The translations under genes and the position numbers were made by a program. DNA of 64,000 nucleotides, taken from assembly GCF_030811115.1 (NCBI RefSeq), contig NZ_JAUSQK010000001.1, positions 2,232,001 through 2,296,000 on the forward strand. Reading direction: 5' to 3'. This stretch comes from Olsenella profusa DSM 13989 (lineage in GTDB: Bacteria; Actinomycetota; Coriobacteriia; Coriobacteriales; Atopobiaceae). This document shows, piece after piece, positions 30,243 to 38,588 of the stretch (positions within the stretch are counted from its first letter, which is position 1; each line of letters starts with the position of its first letter). The notes beneath the pieces are model-generated. The model searched no databases, was not told the origin of the DNA, and saw only the letters and a program-made list of their open reading frames with translations.

Positions 30243-30803
30243 CTATCGCTTTGCCGCCTTCTTGAGAGGCAGGTAGAGCACCTGCACGACGATGGCATTG
30301 GCCAAGGCCGTGCCAAAGACGATGGGGAGCTTGAGGGCGATAGTCGCAGGGTCAGCCCCCATGGCGAAGGTGCCCACGACCGCAAAGATGAGGCCGGAGA
30401 CCGTGGTGGTGAGAAAGGCGCCCACGAACGGCAGCACGGACGCCTTGCCCCTCCTGTCCACGGCGCGCGCGAACGCAAGCATCACCAGGATGGCGGGTAG
30501 GTCACAGAGATACTCCACGCCCGGGATGGACGTGGTGACCTGGATGACGGTCGCCGCGAGCACGGCAATCACGAGCGCCTGTGGAACGGTTGGGATGAGG
30601 ATGATGGTCGCGAGACAGTAGGCCGAGATGATGAACTCGGGCTGGATGCCCGTGATGGCCAGCGCCTTGCCTACCGTGAGGTTAAGCACGAACCCCGCCG
30701 CCAGCAGGATGGCCACGAGCACCAGGGAGGTCACGTCGAGCTTGCCCGAACGATCCTTGGAGCTGGTGGTGACGGTGCGGGGCTCGCGCTGTTCGTTGTC
30801 CAT
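30243..30803 (-). CDS. Putative ECF S component, TrpP-like
   Basis: Small membrane protein of 186 residues with about five or six hydrophobic helices, encoded upstream of ecfA and ecfT; this layout argues for a substrate-binding S component. The segments PEFIISAYCLATIILIPTVP, LVIAVLAATVIQVTTSIPG and LTTTVSGLIFAVVGTF resemble the TrpP tryptophan-transporter family (similarity judged by eye). Tryptophan as substrate is therefore a suggestion. Start ATG 30803 has a modest SD (GAAAGG, 10 nt). A terminator hairpin lies about 75 nt upstream. Confidence 0.68.
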   Translation of the reverse strand: MDNEQREPRTVTTSSKDRSGKLDVTSLVLVAILLAAGFVLNLTVGKALAITGIQPEFIISAYCLATIILIPTVPQALVIAVLAATVIQVTTSIPGVEYLCDLPAILVMLAFARAVDRRGKASVLPFVGAFLTTTVSGLIFAVVGTFAMGADPATIALKLPIVFGTALANAIVVQVLYLPLKKAAKR

Positions 30804-30873
30804 GGGGGCAGTGCCTTTCTCTGAGGGGGCGGATGGCCGCGCGGGCACGGGGTATGGCCGTGGCCACGGCGAG

Positions 30874-30904
30874 GACAAAAAGGCTCCCGGTCAACCCGGG
30901 AGCC
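30874..30904 (-). terminator. Rho-independent terminator between rpmA and the ECF genes
   Basis: Perfect 9-bp stem (30882-30890 with 30896-30904), 5-nt loop, followed on the minus strand by TTTTTGTC. It lies about 130 nt after rpmA and about 75 nt before the S-component start, so it could end the rplU-rpmA transcript or act as a leader terminator for the ECF operon. No recognised riboswitch fold was found in 30905-31031. Confidence 0.85.
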
Positions 30905-31031
30905 GCTGTGGTGCCTATGCATAGGGTAGGTGCACGCCCTCGTCATGACAAGCCCGCAGGCGCAGGCGTACCCATCTTGAAACATAGCCACGGGAGGGGC
31001 CTCCGAGGAGACTCATCAGACATGGGAGGGA

Positions 31032-31283
31032 CTAGGCGGTCGTACGCACATGCACGTAGTGCTTCTTGCCCCTCTTGAACTCGACGATGCCATCGGCAAG
31101 CGCAAAGAGGGTGTCATCCCTGCCACGACCCACATTCTCCCCAGGGGTGATGTGAGTGCCGCGCTGACGGACTATGATCTGGCCGGCCTTGATGGCCTGA
31201 CCACCAAAGACCTTGGTGCCCAGACGCTGGGAGTTGGAGTCACGACCGTTACGGGAAGTGCCCTGGCCTTTCTTGTGAGCCAT
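31032..31283 (-). CDS. rpmA: Large ribosomal subunit protein bL27
   Basis: 50S protein whose N-terminus reaches the peptidyl transferase centre. 83 residues: [20 protein letters not shown] at the start and [19 protein letters not shown]. It begins directly AHKKG, without the cleavable N-terminal extension found in Firmicutes, in line with the absence of a prp protease gene between rplU and rpmA. Start ATG 31283. Confidence 0.98.
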   Translation of the reverse strand: MAHKKGQGTSRNGRDSNSQRLGTKVFGGQAIKAGQIIVRQRGTHITPGENVGRGRDDTLFALADGIVEFKRGKKHYVHVRTTA

Positions 31284-31317
31284 AGCGTACCTGCCTATCT
31301 CTGTCTCTATGCCTACG

Positions 31318-31656
31318 TTACTCGGGCTTCTCGGACGAAGCGGCCGCCATGCGGGGCAGCGAGGAGACCTCGAGTCTGGTGAGCTGCTGACGATGGCCCT
31401 TGGTGCGGTGGTAGCGCTTGCGCTTCTTGAGCTTGAAGACGAGCACCTTCTCGTCCTTGAGGTGCTCAAGCACCTCGCAGGTGACCTTCTTCCTCCCGAG
31501 GTCGGCAGTGCCAGTGACCGTCTGCGTGCCGTCGCTCAGCATGAGTACGTCAAGCTTGACCTTGTCGCCAGGTTGCGCATCGAGCCTCTCGACGTCGATG
31601 ACGTCACCCTTGGCAACCTTATACTGCTTGCCCCCAGTGGTAACGATTGCGTACAT
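31318..31656 (-). CDS. rplU: Large ribosomal subunit protein bL21
   Basis: 50S protein. 112 residues beginning [18 protein letters not shown] and containing [20 protein letters not shown] ~10-residue Ala/Ser tail is added after the conserved C-terminus. Start ATG 31656 has AAAGGT 6 nt upstream. Cotranscribed with rpmA from the promoter just upstream. Confidence 0.98.
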   Translation of the reverse strand: MYAIVTTGGKQYKVAKGDVIDVERLDAQPGDKVKLDVLMLSDGTQTVTGTADLGRKKVTCEVLEHLKDEKVLVFKLKKRKRYHRTKGHRQQLTRLEVSSLPRMAAASSEKPE

Positions 31657-31696
31657 GTTCTACCTTTCTTGGTGCCTGTAAGTGCAACAGCCAGTG

Positions 31697-31725
31697 ATGT
31701 TACCAGCGCAGGGGCGCCCCGTCAA
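31697..31725 (-). promoter_or_regulatory. Promoter of rplU-rpmA
   Basis: TTGACG (31720-31725, minus strand) and TAACAT (31697-31702) separated by exactly 17 nt, giving a ~35-nt leader before rplU. Confidence 0.72.
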
Positions 31726-31762
31726 CAACAATCGGCCTTCACATGCTTACCGTGCCCTGCGC

Positions 31763-32605
31763 TCACACGGCTCGGCGGGCACAACCCCTCGTGGCGTGGT
31801 GACGCCCATCCACCACGTGGCCGACGATGCATCCAAGCGCCATGCCCGTGACAATGCTGCCCGCATAGCCCACGACACCCCTGAGCGCCCAACCGAGGGG
31901 TCCCGTGGGCTGTGGGAGCCTGCGTGCCACCTGCCGATAGACGAGGCCAGCGCCAATGACCCCAACCAGCACCAACGCGTCCCGAACGTCCGATTCCAGC
32001 CCATGCGCCGCCAGGACCTCAAAGGCCATGCGCAGCTGATTGGCCGTCATGACCGGCATGTCGGCACCGGGGATGAGCGGCAGGGCACCCACGGCGGCAT
32101 TCTCACGGGCGCAGCGCGCGATGAAACGGCGCGTCGCCTCGGGACGGCAGAAGGGGAAGCTCGCCGCCAGGGCAAGCTCGCGATGGGCCATGGCGGCAAG
32201 GAGCCACGCGGCAAGCGACGGCGCCACCTGGCGCGCATCCGCACAGGGTATGGGCGTCACCTGCGGCGACGCGACGGGTGTCGCCCGCCGCGATGCCGGC
32301 AGGAGCACACAGAGCGGGGTCGTGGTCTGCCCCACCTGCGGCAGGGCCCCTGCGGACAGCACGATGCACGCATCCCCTGCCGGCATCAGCGGCGCCGTGC
32401 CCAGCGGGCGCACGCCGACATGGGCGCCCGTCCGCTCGGGAACGAGCACGTCCCTCACCGCCGCGGCCAGCCATGCGGGCGTGCGGGGGTCGACGAGCAC
32501 GCTGATGGTGACATCCTCCCCCGCCCTCGCGAAGACGCGCCTGCCCGTGCCGAGCGCATCAACGACGAGGCCGGGCGCCACGGACTTCCTCCTGCGCTTT
32601 GTCAC
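31763..32605 (-). CDS. DUF697-like membrane protein of unknown function
   Basis: 280 residues, start GTG 32605 (AGGGGT upstream), 10 nt after rodA. The N-terminal half contains a possible degenerate nucleotide-binding-like region with no P-loop. The C-terminal half (about 175-280) reads GADMPVMTANQLRMAFEVLA, DALVLVGVIGAGLVYRQVAR and LRGVVGYAGSIVTGMALG, which resembles the DUF697 domain and has two or three hydrophobic helices. Last gene of the mre-rodA string, so a link to envelope growth is possible but unproven. Confidence 0.6.
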   Translation of the reverse strand: MTKRRRKSVAPGLVVDALGTGRRVFARAGEDVTISVLVDPRTPAWLAAAVRDVLVPERTGAHVGVRPLGTAPLMPAGDACIVLSAGALPQVGQTTTPLCVLLPASRRATPVASPQVTPIPCADARQVAPSLAAWLLAAMAHRELALAASFPFCRPEATRRFIARCARENAAVGALPLIPGADMPVMTANQLRMAFEVLAAHGLESDVRDALVLVGVIGAGLVYRQVARRLPQPTGPLGWALRGVVGYAGSIVTGMALGCIVGHVVDGRHHATRGCARRAV

Positions 32606-32615
32606 GAGATCACCC

Positions 32616-33857
32616 CTATGCCGTCTTGGGAATGTGGTGCCATACCGACTGCACCAGCCCCACCGTCATGAGCTGCATGATCATGGACGAGGAGCCGAAG
32701 CTGATGAAGGGCAGCGGAATGCCGGTGATGGGCATGATGCCAATGCACATGCCCACGTTCTGCAGGAGCTGGAAGGACCACATCGTCGCGATGCCCACGA
32801 GCACGAGCTTGCCAAAGGGAGCCTCGACGCGCTGGGCGAGCGCGATGGTCGAAAAGATGAGCATGCCGAAGAGGCCCAGAAGGACGATGGTTCCGACAAA
32901 GCCGAACTCCTCTGCGAGCAGGGCAAAGACGAAATCGGTCTGCGCCTCGGGCAGAAAGCCGCTCCCCGCCTGGGAGGCGTTGCCGATGCCCTTGCCCAGA
33001 AAGCCACCGGAACCCACGGCAATCTTGGCCTGTTGGAGGTTGTAGCCATTGCCCGAGGGATCGACGGAGGGGTCGACGAAGACGATGAGTCGATTGAGCT
33101 GATACTGCTTCAGCACGTGAGGCAGTCCCGGCGTCACGGAGGTGGCGATGAGGAGCGTCGCAAAGAGCACGATGAGCGCGATCGTCACCAGCACCCAACT
33201 GCGCTTGGCACCGGCACAGATGATGATCGCAGCACCCATGACCAGCACGATGAGACCCGTTCCGAGGTCGGGCTGAAGCAGGATGAGCATGAACGGGACG
33301 AGCAGCACGCCACAGAGCTTGACGTAGTCGCGCAACGAAGTCATGCGCCCGTTGTACTCGGACGCGAGGGAGGCCATGAGGAGGATCGTGACGATCTTGG
33401 CAAACTCGGACGGCTGGAACGTCAGGGGGACGAGCGGCACCTTGACCCAGCCCGTGGCCCCGTTGACGTTATGGCTGAGTCCTGGCACCAGCGGCATGAT
33501 CATGAGCGCGCAGTCAATGACAAAGAGCACCTTGGACATGTTGACAAGCGCGCGGTAGTCATAGCGCCACAGTCCCAGGGCGAGGATGAGGCCGATGACG
33601 ATGCCCACCATCTGGCGTGGGAACGATGCCGCGGGAATGGTGAGGGAGGCCGACCAGATGACCACCGCCCCATATATCGTAAGCGCGAGCGCCGCAAGCA
33701 GCTGGGGCCGGTAGAAGTTGGAGCGGCGGGAGGAGCTGGCGGCGGAGACGCGTGGGCTCCTCAGGTTCTTGGAGAGCGCGCCTGAGATGCCCGTGGCGAT
33801 GCCGTGGACGACGGTGCCTAGGGAATGGCCCAGATTGTTGTCGGATCCCGATGCCAT
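32616..33857 (-). CDS. rodA: Peptidoglycan glycosyltransferase RodA (SEDS family)
   Basis: Polymerises lipid II for sidewall growth together with the class B PBP encoded next to it. 413 residues, about ten membrane helices. Family stretches are TGWVKVPLVPLTFQPSEFAK, LQPDLGTGLIVLVMG, DPSGNGYNLQQAKIAVGSGG and LPEAQTDFVFALLAEEFG. An N-terminal ~45-residue Ser-rich cytoplasmic tail precedes helix 1. Start ATG 33857, 3 nt after mrdA. The mreBCD-mrdA-rodA order is a complete elongasome cluster. Confidence 0.96.
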   Translation of the reverse strand: MASGSDNNLGHSLGTVVHGIATGISGALSKNLRSPRVSAASSSRRSNFYRPQLLAALALTIYGAVVIWSASLTIPAASFPRQMVGIVIGLILALGLWRYDYRALVNMSKVLFVIDCALMIMPLVPGLSHNVNGATGWVKVPLVPLTFQPSEFAKIVTILLMASLASEYNGRMTSLRDYVKLCGVLLVPFMLILLQPDLGTGLIVLVMGAAIIICAGAKRSWVLVTIALIVLFATLLIATSVTPGLPHVLKQYQLNRLIVFVDPSVDPSGNGYNLQQAKIAVGSGGFLGKGIGNASQAGSGFLPEAQTDFVFALLAEEFGFVGTIVLLGLFGMLIFSTIALAQRVEAPFGKLVLVGIATMWSFQLLQNVGMCIGIMPITGIPLPFISFGSSSMIMQLMTVGLVQSVWHHIPKTA

Positions 33858-33860
33858 GGG

Positions 33861-35894
33861 CTACCTCACCCCACTCGAGTCGACGGCCGTCGAGGTGTCG
33901 GGCTCACCGTATATGGTACCAAGAACGTCACGCACCACATAGAGCGCACCGTCGCTGCCATAGCCACTGTGCTCGATGGTGGCAGCGACGACATACTGGG
34001 GGTTGTCGATGGGGCAGTACGCCACAAACCATCCCGTGGGCGTGCCATTGGTCACCTCGGCCGTACCCGTCTTGCCCGCAACCTGCACCGAGAGGTTCGT
34101 GAAGTGCGACGCCTGCGCCTCGGACTCATCGTAGATGACGCCCTTGAGGCCGGCATGCACGAGGTCGATATACGTCTTGTCGACATCTATCTGGTAGTTG
34201 ACCTGATTCCTGTACGCAATGACGCTCCCCGACCCCACGTCGGAACGCACGGACTTGAGCAGGTGGGGCTTCCAGACGATGCCACTCAGAGAGAGCCCCG
34301 CATAGACGCAGGCCATCTGGAGCGGCGTCACGAGCAGGTCACCCTGGCCGATGGCGAGGTTCGTGTCATCACCACCCTGCCAGGCGCGGGCGTCCGCGGA
34401 TGACGAGGAGAAGTACTCCTCCTTCCATTCGGGCGTGGGCACGCGCCCGTAGCCCTCGTTGGGAAGGTCTATGCCCTCACGCGAGCCCAGCCCCCACTGC
34501 CTCAGGGTGTCCTGCAGTGCCTCCGGGTCGTCCGAGTAGTAGAACCCCTTGCCGATCTCGTAGAAGACGACGTCGCAGGAGTAGGTGATGCCCGTCTGCA
34601 CATTGACGGCGCCATGCCCGGTCTTCTTCCAGCAGTACTGGCCATAGCCACTGCCAAAGCCCGTCCAATACCCCGTACAGTAATAGGATGACTCAGGCGT
34701 GGCGATGCCGTTCTTGAGGGCTGCCAGCGCCGTGAGGGGCTTGATGGTCGATGCCGAGGGATACTGGCCGGAGATGGCACGATTGAGCAGTGGGTTGTTC
34801 GCCGCATCCGAGGAGAGCGCATCCCAGTCATCCGCCGAGATGCCACCCACGAAGATGTTTGGGGAGTACGTGGGGTAGCTTGCCATGGCAAGCACCTCGC
34901 CCGTGGTGACGTCCATCGCGATGCAGCTGCCGCCGTTGCAGTCGGAGTGCTGGGCGCGCAGCTTGGAGATCCGGTCCGACAGCGCCTTCTCGGCCGCGGC
35001 CTGGATGTCTGCGTCGATGGTGAGCGTCACGTCGGAGCCCGCGCGTGGGTCGACCGCAGAGGCATAGCTGAGGACGGTGCCGTCGGCATCCACATAGACA
35101 TTCTGCTCGCCCTTGACACCCTGGAGCACGCTCTCATACTCATACTCGACGCCCGCCTGGCCGACGGTGTCCCCCATCTCGTACGCTATGGAACCATCGT
35201 CTGATGAGCCCATGGCCTTCACCTGGTCGGACGTGATGGCGCCCGTATAGCCGAGCACATGCGCCGCAAGGCTGCCCCTGGGATAGAGCCGCTGCGTGCG
35301 TTGCACGACCTCCACGTCGGGAAACACGTGCGGATGGGCCTCGATGTAGGCAACGACGCGACGTGAGACGTCCTGTGCCACCGTGCGCATGCTCTGCGCG
35401 CCACCCGTCGCGTCCTGGATGTTGCGGCGCACGGCCGTGGGGGGCATGCCAATGAGGTTGGCCAAAAGGGTGACGGTCATGTCGTTGTCAGCCACGTCGG
35501 ACTTGGCGACGACGCAGAGGCTGGCGCGGTTGGTGACCAGCTCCTTGCCATTGCGATCGAGGATGCGGCCGCGCGGTGCCGTGACCGAGATGGTGCGCGT
35601 ACGGTTCCTCTCGGCCTGTGCGCTGTACTCGTCCTGGGAGACAAGCTGCATGGACCACAGGCGTGCCAGCAGGATCGCGAGAATGGAGCCAGAGAAGACG
35701 TGCAGCCCCGACAGACGTGACTTGAAGCCCGACTCGCTGGAGGTGTCGGAGCCGCCCGACGCCGTGGGAACACCGCCGCCGATGTCCAGCTTGAAGTGCT
35801 CGTCTGAGCGGCGCCCCAGGAGGAGGAAGGCCGCGATGAGCGCCACGAGGAGAACCACGAGCACGATTATGACGATGACGATGGGACTCACCAT
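33861..35894 (-). CDS. mrdA: Penicillin-binding protein 2 (elongasome transpeptidase)
   Basis: Class B transpeptidase cross-linking sidewall peptidoglycan. 677 residues. A very hydrophobic N-terminal segment (2-27) is followed by a linker and a second hydrophobic segment (65-85), one more than the usual single anchor. The dimerisation domain starts APRGRILDRNGKELV (106-120). Transpeptidase motifs: S382-T-I-K385, YSCD (SxN-type, as in other PBP2s) near 438, and KTGTAE near 603. Encoded between mreD and rodA with tiny spacers. Confidence 0.96.
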   Translation of the reverse strand: MVSPIVIVIIVLVVLLVALIAAFLLLGRRSDEHFKLDIGGGVPTASGGSDTSSESGFKSRLSGLHVFSGSILAILLARLWSMQLVSQDEYSAQAERNRTRTISVTAPRGRILDRNGKELVTNRASLCVVAKSDVADNDMTVTLLANLIGMPPTAVRRNIQDATGGAQSMRTVAQDVSRRVVAYIEAHPHVFPDVEVVQRTQRLYPRGSLAAHVLGYTGAITSDQVKAMGSSDDGSIAYEMGDTVGQAGVEYEYESVLQGVKGEQNVYVDADGTVLSYASAVDPRAGSDVTLTIDADIQAAAEKALSDRISKLRAQHSDCNGGSCIAMDVTTGEVLAMASYPTYSPNIFVGGISADDWDALSSDAANNPLLNRAISGQYPSASTIKPLTALAALKNGIATPESSYYCTGYWTGFGSGYGQYCWKKTGHGAVNVQTGITYSCDVVFYEIGKGFYYSDDPEALQDTLRQWGLGSREGIDLPNEGYGRVPTPEWKEEYFSSSSADARAWQGGDDTNLAIGQGDLLVTPLQMACVYAGLSLSGIVWKPHLLKSVRSDVGSGSVIAYRNQVNYQIDVDKTYIDLVHAGLKGVIYDESEAQASHFTNLSVQVAGKTGTAEVTNGTPTGWFVAYCPIDNPQYVVAATIEHSGYGSDGALYVVRDVLGTIYGEPDTSTAVDSSGVR

Positions 35895-35900
35895 GCGCCC

Positions 35901-36458
35901 CTAGAGCCTACCCAGACTGTACCTGCCCGAATGGCGCGTATGCCGGGCACCAAGGGGGCCATGGTGGGAGGGGCCACGCGAAAAGAGGTACGCGAACGGT
36001 ATGAAGGCGATGCACGTCAGGAAAAAGGTGGGCAGGCTGCGGTACACGAACATGTCAACCACGGAGGCAGCCTGGCCCACGAGGAGCATGGCGAGGTTGT
36101 AGGCGAGGCTCACGGCGGCGCACACGATCACAAAGAGGATGATGGCGGCGGAGGTGTCGTCCTGCAGGCGGTTGCGGCTCTCCATCCCCATCAGGAACGC
36201 GGCGATGGTGAGCAGCAGCGCCATGAGGCCGATCGGACCTGTCGTGCAGAGGTCGAAGACGAGGCCGGCCACAAAGCCGAGCGCCACGCCAAAGCGGCCA
36301 CCAACGGTGAGCGAGACGATGGCGCAGTAGATGAACGCGAAGTTGATGTGCCCGTTGGCGACGGAGAGGTAGGGCGCAAATCCCACCTGCAGCACAAGAC
36401 ACACGATGGCGAGGATGAGGCCATCGTGTCGATGCTTGTTGGAGTCATTGACCTGCAC
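35901..36458 (-). CDS. mreD: Rod shape-determining protein MreD
   Basis: Membrane component of the elongasome. 185 residues with about five hydrophobic helices; HINFAFIYCAIVSLTVGGRF and FVAGLVFDLCTTGPIGLMAL match the family pattern. The last ~25 residues are His/Arg-rich and not membrane-like. The start codon is GTG 36458, 11 nt after mreC. Weakly conserved, so the call rests partly on position. Confidence 0.88.
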   Translation of the reverse strand: MQVNDSNKHRHDGLILAIVCLVLQVGFAPYLSVANGHINFAFIYCAIVSLTVGGRFGVALGFVAGLVFDLCTTGPIGLMALLLTIAAFLMGMESRNRLQDDTSAAIILFVIVCAAVSLAYNLAMLLVGQAASVVDMFVYRSLPTFFLTCIAFIPFAYLFSRGPSHHGPLGARHTRHSGRYSLGRL

Positions 36459-36469
36459 GCTGCCCTCCC

Positions 36470-37483
36470 CTACTGTCCCGACGTGCGCTTGGGGCCCGAG
36501 GCGGCATCCGTCCCCGACGCACCCGGGGACGCGGGGGAATCGCTGCCGGACGAGTCGCCACCCACGACGGCCGCATCCTGGGAGTCGGCCTCGGCGATGT
36601 CTTGCGAGCTGGCCTCCTGCTCCTCGGTGAGCGACGTGATGACGAGAACCTCCTCGAAGTTCTCCGTCGACGAGGCCGGGGTGACCTCGATGTCATAGTA
36701 GAGCGCGCCATCGGAACGGTTGACGCTCGCGACCTTGCCAAGGGGCAGCCCCTTGGGGAACACCCCACCCAGCCCGCTCGTGACGATCGTGTCCCCCACA
36801 TTGACCGTTTGGTCGGTGGAGATGAGCGTGAGGTGCAGCGTGCCATCGGTGGACCCCTTGAGCATGCCCTGGGCGCGTGAGGATTGCACCATGGCCGAGA
36901 CGTCCGAGTTCTCGTCCGTGACGAGGCGTACCGTCGAGGAGGCCGCATCGCATTCGATGATCTGGCCGATGGCACCACCCGCGTCGGTGACGGGCATGCC
37001 CACGGCCAGGCCCGAGCTCGTCCCCCTGTCAATGACGACCGTGCGCGTCCAGGAGTCCGTGGACGCAGAGATGATGCGAGCGGCCTGGCTCTGAAGGTTG
37101 TACGCGTTCTTGAGCTCGAGGAGCTGCTGCAGGCGCGTGGCTGCCTGTGCCTCCTCCTCGAGCTCGGCATTCCTGCTCGCGAGCCTCTCGTTCTCTGCCC
37201 TGAGGTCGGAAAGCGACTCCTGGTTCGCGGTCAGGTTGGAGAACACGTTGCCGAGGCCCTGAAAGGGAAGGGACGCGACGGAGCCCACGATGCGAATGGG
37301 CGTCGTGACCGTCATGAAGGCACCGCGGACGGTGGTGAGGGCACCCGAGCCGTCCTCGCGCACGCTCATCGTGAACATGACGAGGGACACGATGACAAGC
37401 ATGATGAACAGCCTGCCACCTGATCCCGAATCGCGCCTTTTGATCCCTGGTGCCTCGTCACGCCCAGAGCCAAAGAAAGCCAT
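36470..37483 (-). CDS. mreC: Cell shape-determining protein MreC
   Basis: Periplasmic or extracellular scaffold of the elongasome. 337 residues: one membrane helix (about 25-41), a coiled coil (about 85-128), then the beta-domain with IGQIIECDAASSTVRLVTD and SGLGGVFPKGLPLGKVASV. A Ser/Asp/Gly-rich tail (about 290-337) is unconserved. Start ATG 37483 has GGGAG upstream; a longer reading overlaps mreB and lacks support. Confidence 0.95.
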   Translation of the reverse strand: MAFFGSGRDEAPGIKRRDSGSGGRLFIMLVIVSLVMFTMSVREDGSGALTTVRGAFMTVTTPIRIVGSVASLPFQGLGNVFSNLTANQESLSDLRAENERLASRNAELEEEAQAATRLQQLLELKNAYNLQSQAARIISASTDSWTRTVVIDRGTSSGLAVGMPVTDAGGAIGQIIECDAASSTVRLVTDENSDVSAMVQSSRAQGMLKGSTDGTLHLTLISTDQTVNVGDTIVTSGLGGVFPKGLPLGKVASVNRSDGALYYDIEVTPASSTENFEEVLVITSLTEEQEASSQDIAEADSQDAAVVGGDSSGSDSPASPGASGTDAASGPKRTSGQ

Positions 37484-37494
37484 GGTCGCTCCCG

Positions 37495-38541
37495 TTACAG
37501 GTTGGCGCTCTGGACGAAGCCGCCAGACAGTGCATTGGCCTCGAGGACCTTGGCACATCCGTTGACGACGTTCTCGAGCGCGGTAGGGCTCACGTTGACG
37601 GGGACGCCCGTCTCGTCTCGCAGGCGCTGGTCGAGCCCGCGCAGGAGCCCTCCGCCGCCCGTGAGGAGCACGCCATAGTACATGAGGTCGCTTGCCAGGT
37701 CGGGTGGCGTCACGTCGAGGGCGTCCTTGACAGCCTTCGTGACCTCATCGAGAGGCCTGTCGAGCGCGCGGCGAATCTCCTCGGACTCGATACGCACCGT
37801 CTTGGGCATGCCCGTAAGCACGTCGCGACCGTTGACCTCAACGTCCAGCTCCTCGGCAAGGGGCGCCGCCGAGCCAACCTTGATCTTGATGTCCTCGGCC
37901 GTCCGCTCGCCGATGGAGAGGTTGTACGCGTCACGGACGTGCTCGAGGATCGTCTGGTCGAACTCGTCCCCCGCAGTGCGGATGGACTGTGAGACCACGA
38001 TGCCGCCCATGGCGATGACGGCCACCTCGGTGGTGCCACCGCCGATGTCTACGACCATGGAGCCCGTGGGGTCCTCGATGGGCAGGTCGGCACCGATGGC
38101 GGCGGCCATGGGCTCCTCGATGAGGTAGGCCTGGCGGGCGCCTGCCGAGATGGTGGCCTCGAACACGGCACGCTTCTCCACGGACGTGACGCCCGAGGGC
38201 ACGCAGACAACGACGCGCGGGCGCGGTGACCACGGATAGCGACGTACGCCGCGCGCCTTCTCGATGAAGTAGCGAAGCATGACCTCGGTGACGTCGAAGT
38301 CGGCGATGACGCCGTCCTTGAGGGGCCGTTCGGCGATGATGGAGCCAGGCGTGCGGCCGATCATGCGCTTCGCATCCGCGCCGACGGCGAGCACGCGATC
38401 CGCGCTTTGGTCGATGGCGACCACGGAGGGCTCGTTGAGTACGATGCCCTGGCCACGGGCGGCCACCAGCGTGTTGGCCGTACCGAGGTCGATTGCCAGA
38501 TCGCCGTCATACTCGCCAAAGAGGGAATCGAGAATCGACAT
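37495..38541 (-). CDS. mreB: Actin-like MreB
   Basis: Cytoskeletal filament organising sidewall synthesis. 348 residues. Actin-fold phosphate loops: AIDLGTANTLV (16-26), VDIGGGTTEVAVIAMGG (about 163-179), and adenosine motif LLTGGGGLLRGLD. CVPSGVTSVEKRAV is also typical. Eleven nt before mreC. With mreC, mreD, mrdA and rodA it implies a rod or short-rod shaped ancestor. Confidence 0.97.
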   Translation of the reverse strand: MSILDSLFGEYDGDLAIDLGTANTLVAARGQGIVLNEPSVVAIDQSADRVLAVGADAKRMIGRTPGSIIAERPLKDGVIADFDVTEVMLRYFIEKARGVRRYPWSPRPRVVVCVPSGVTSVEKRAVFEATISAGARQAYLIEEPMAAAIGADLPIEDPTGSMVVDIGGGTTEVAVIAMGGIVVSQSIRTAGDEFDQTILEHVRDAYNLSIGERTAEDIKIKVGSAAPLAEELDVEVNGRDVLTGMPKTVRIESEEIRRALDRPLDEVTKAVKDALDVTPPDLASDLMYYGVLLTGGGGLLRGLDQRLRDETGVPVNVSPTALENVVNGCAKVLEANALSGGFVQSANL

Positions 38542-38588
38542 GTCTCACATTTCCAATCACGGGCCGGGGTGCCCCGGGCTCCAGGATC

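Noticed and set aside
30905-31031. Known riboswitch or T-box before the ECF genes
   Set aside because: The diagnostic conserved blocks of TPP, FMN, preQ1, THF and T-box elements were not found by eye; only the terminator-like hairpin is supported.
33861-35894. Loss of the SxN motif in PBP2 (SCD present)
   Set aside because: S-C-D is a normal variant in elongasome PBP2 proteins, so it is not an anomaly.
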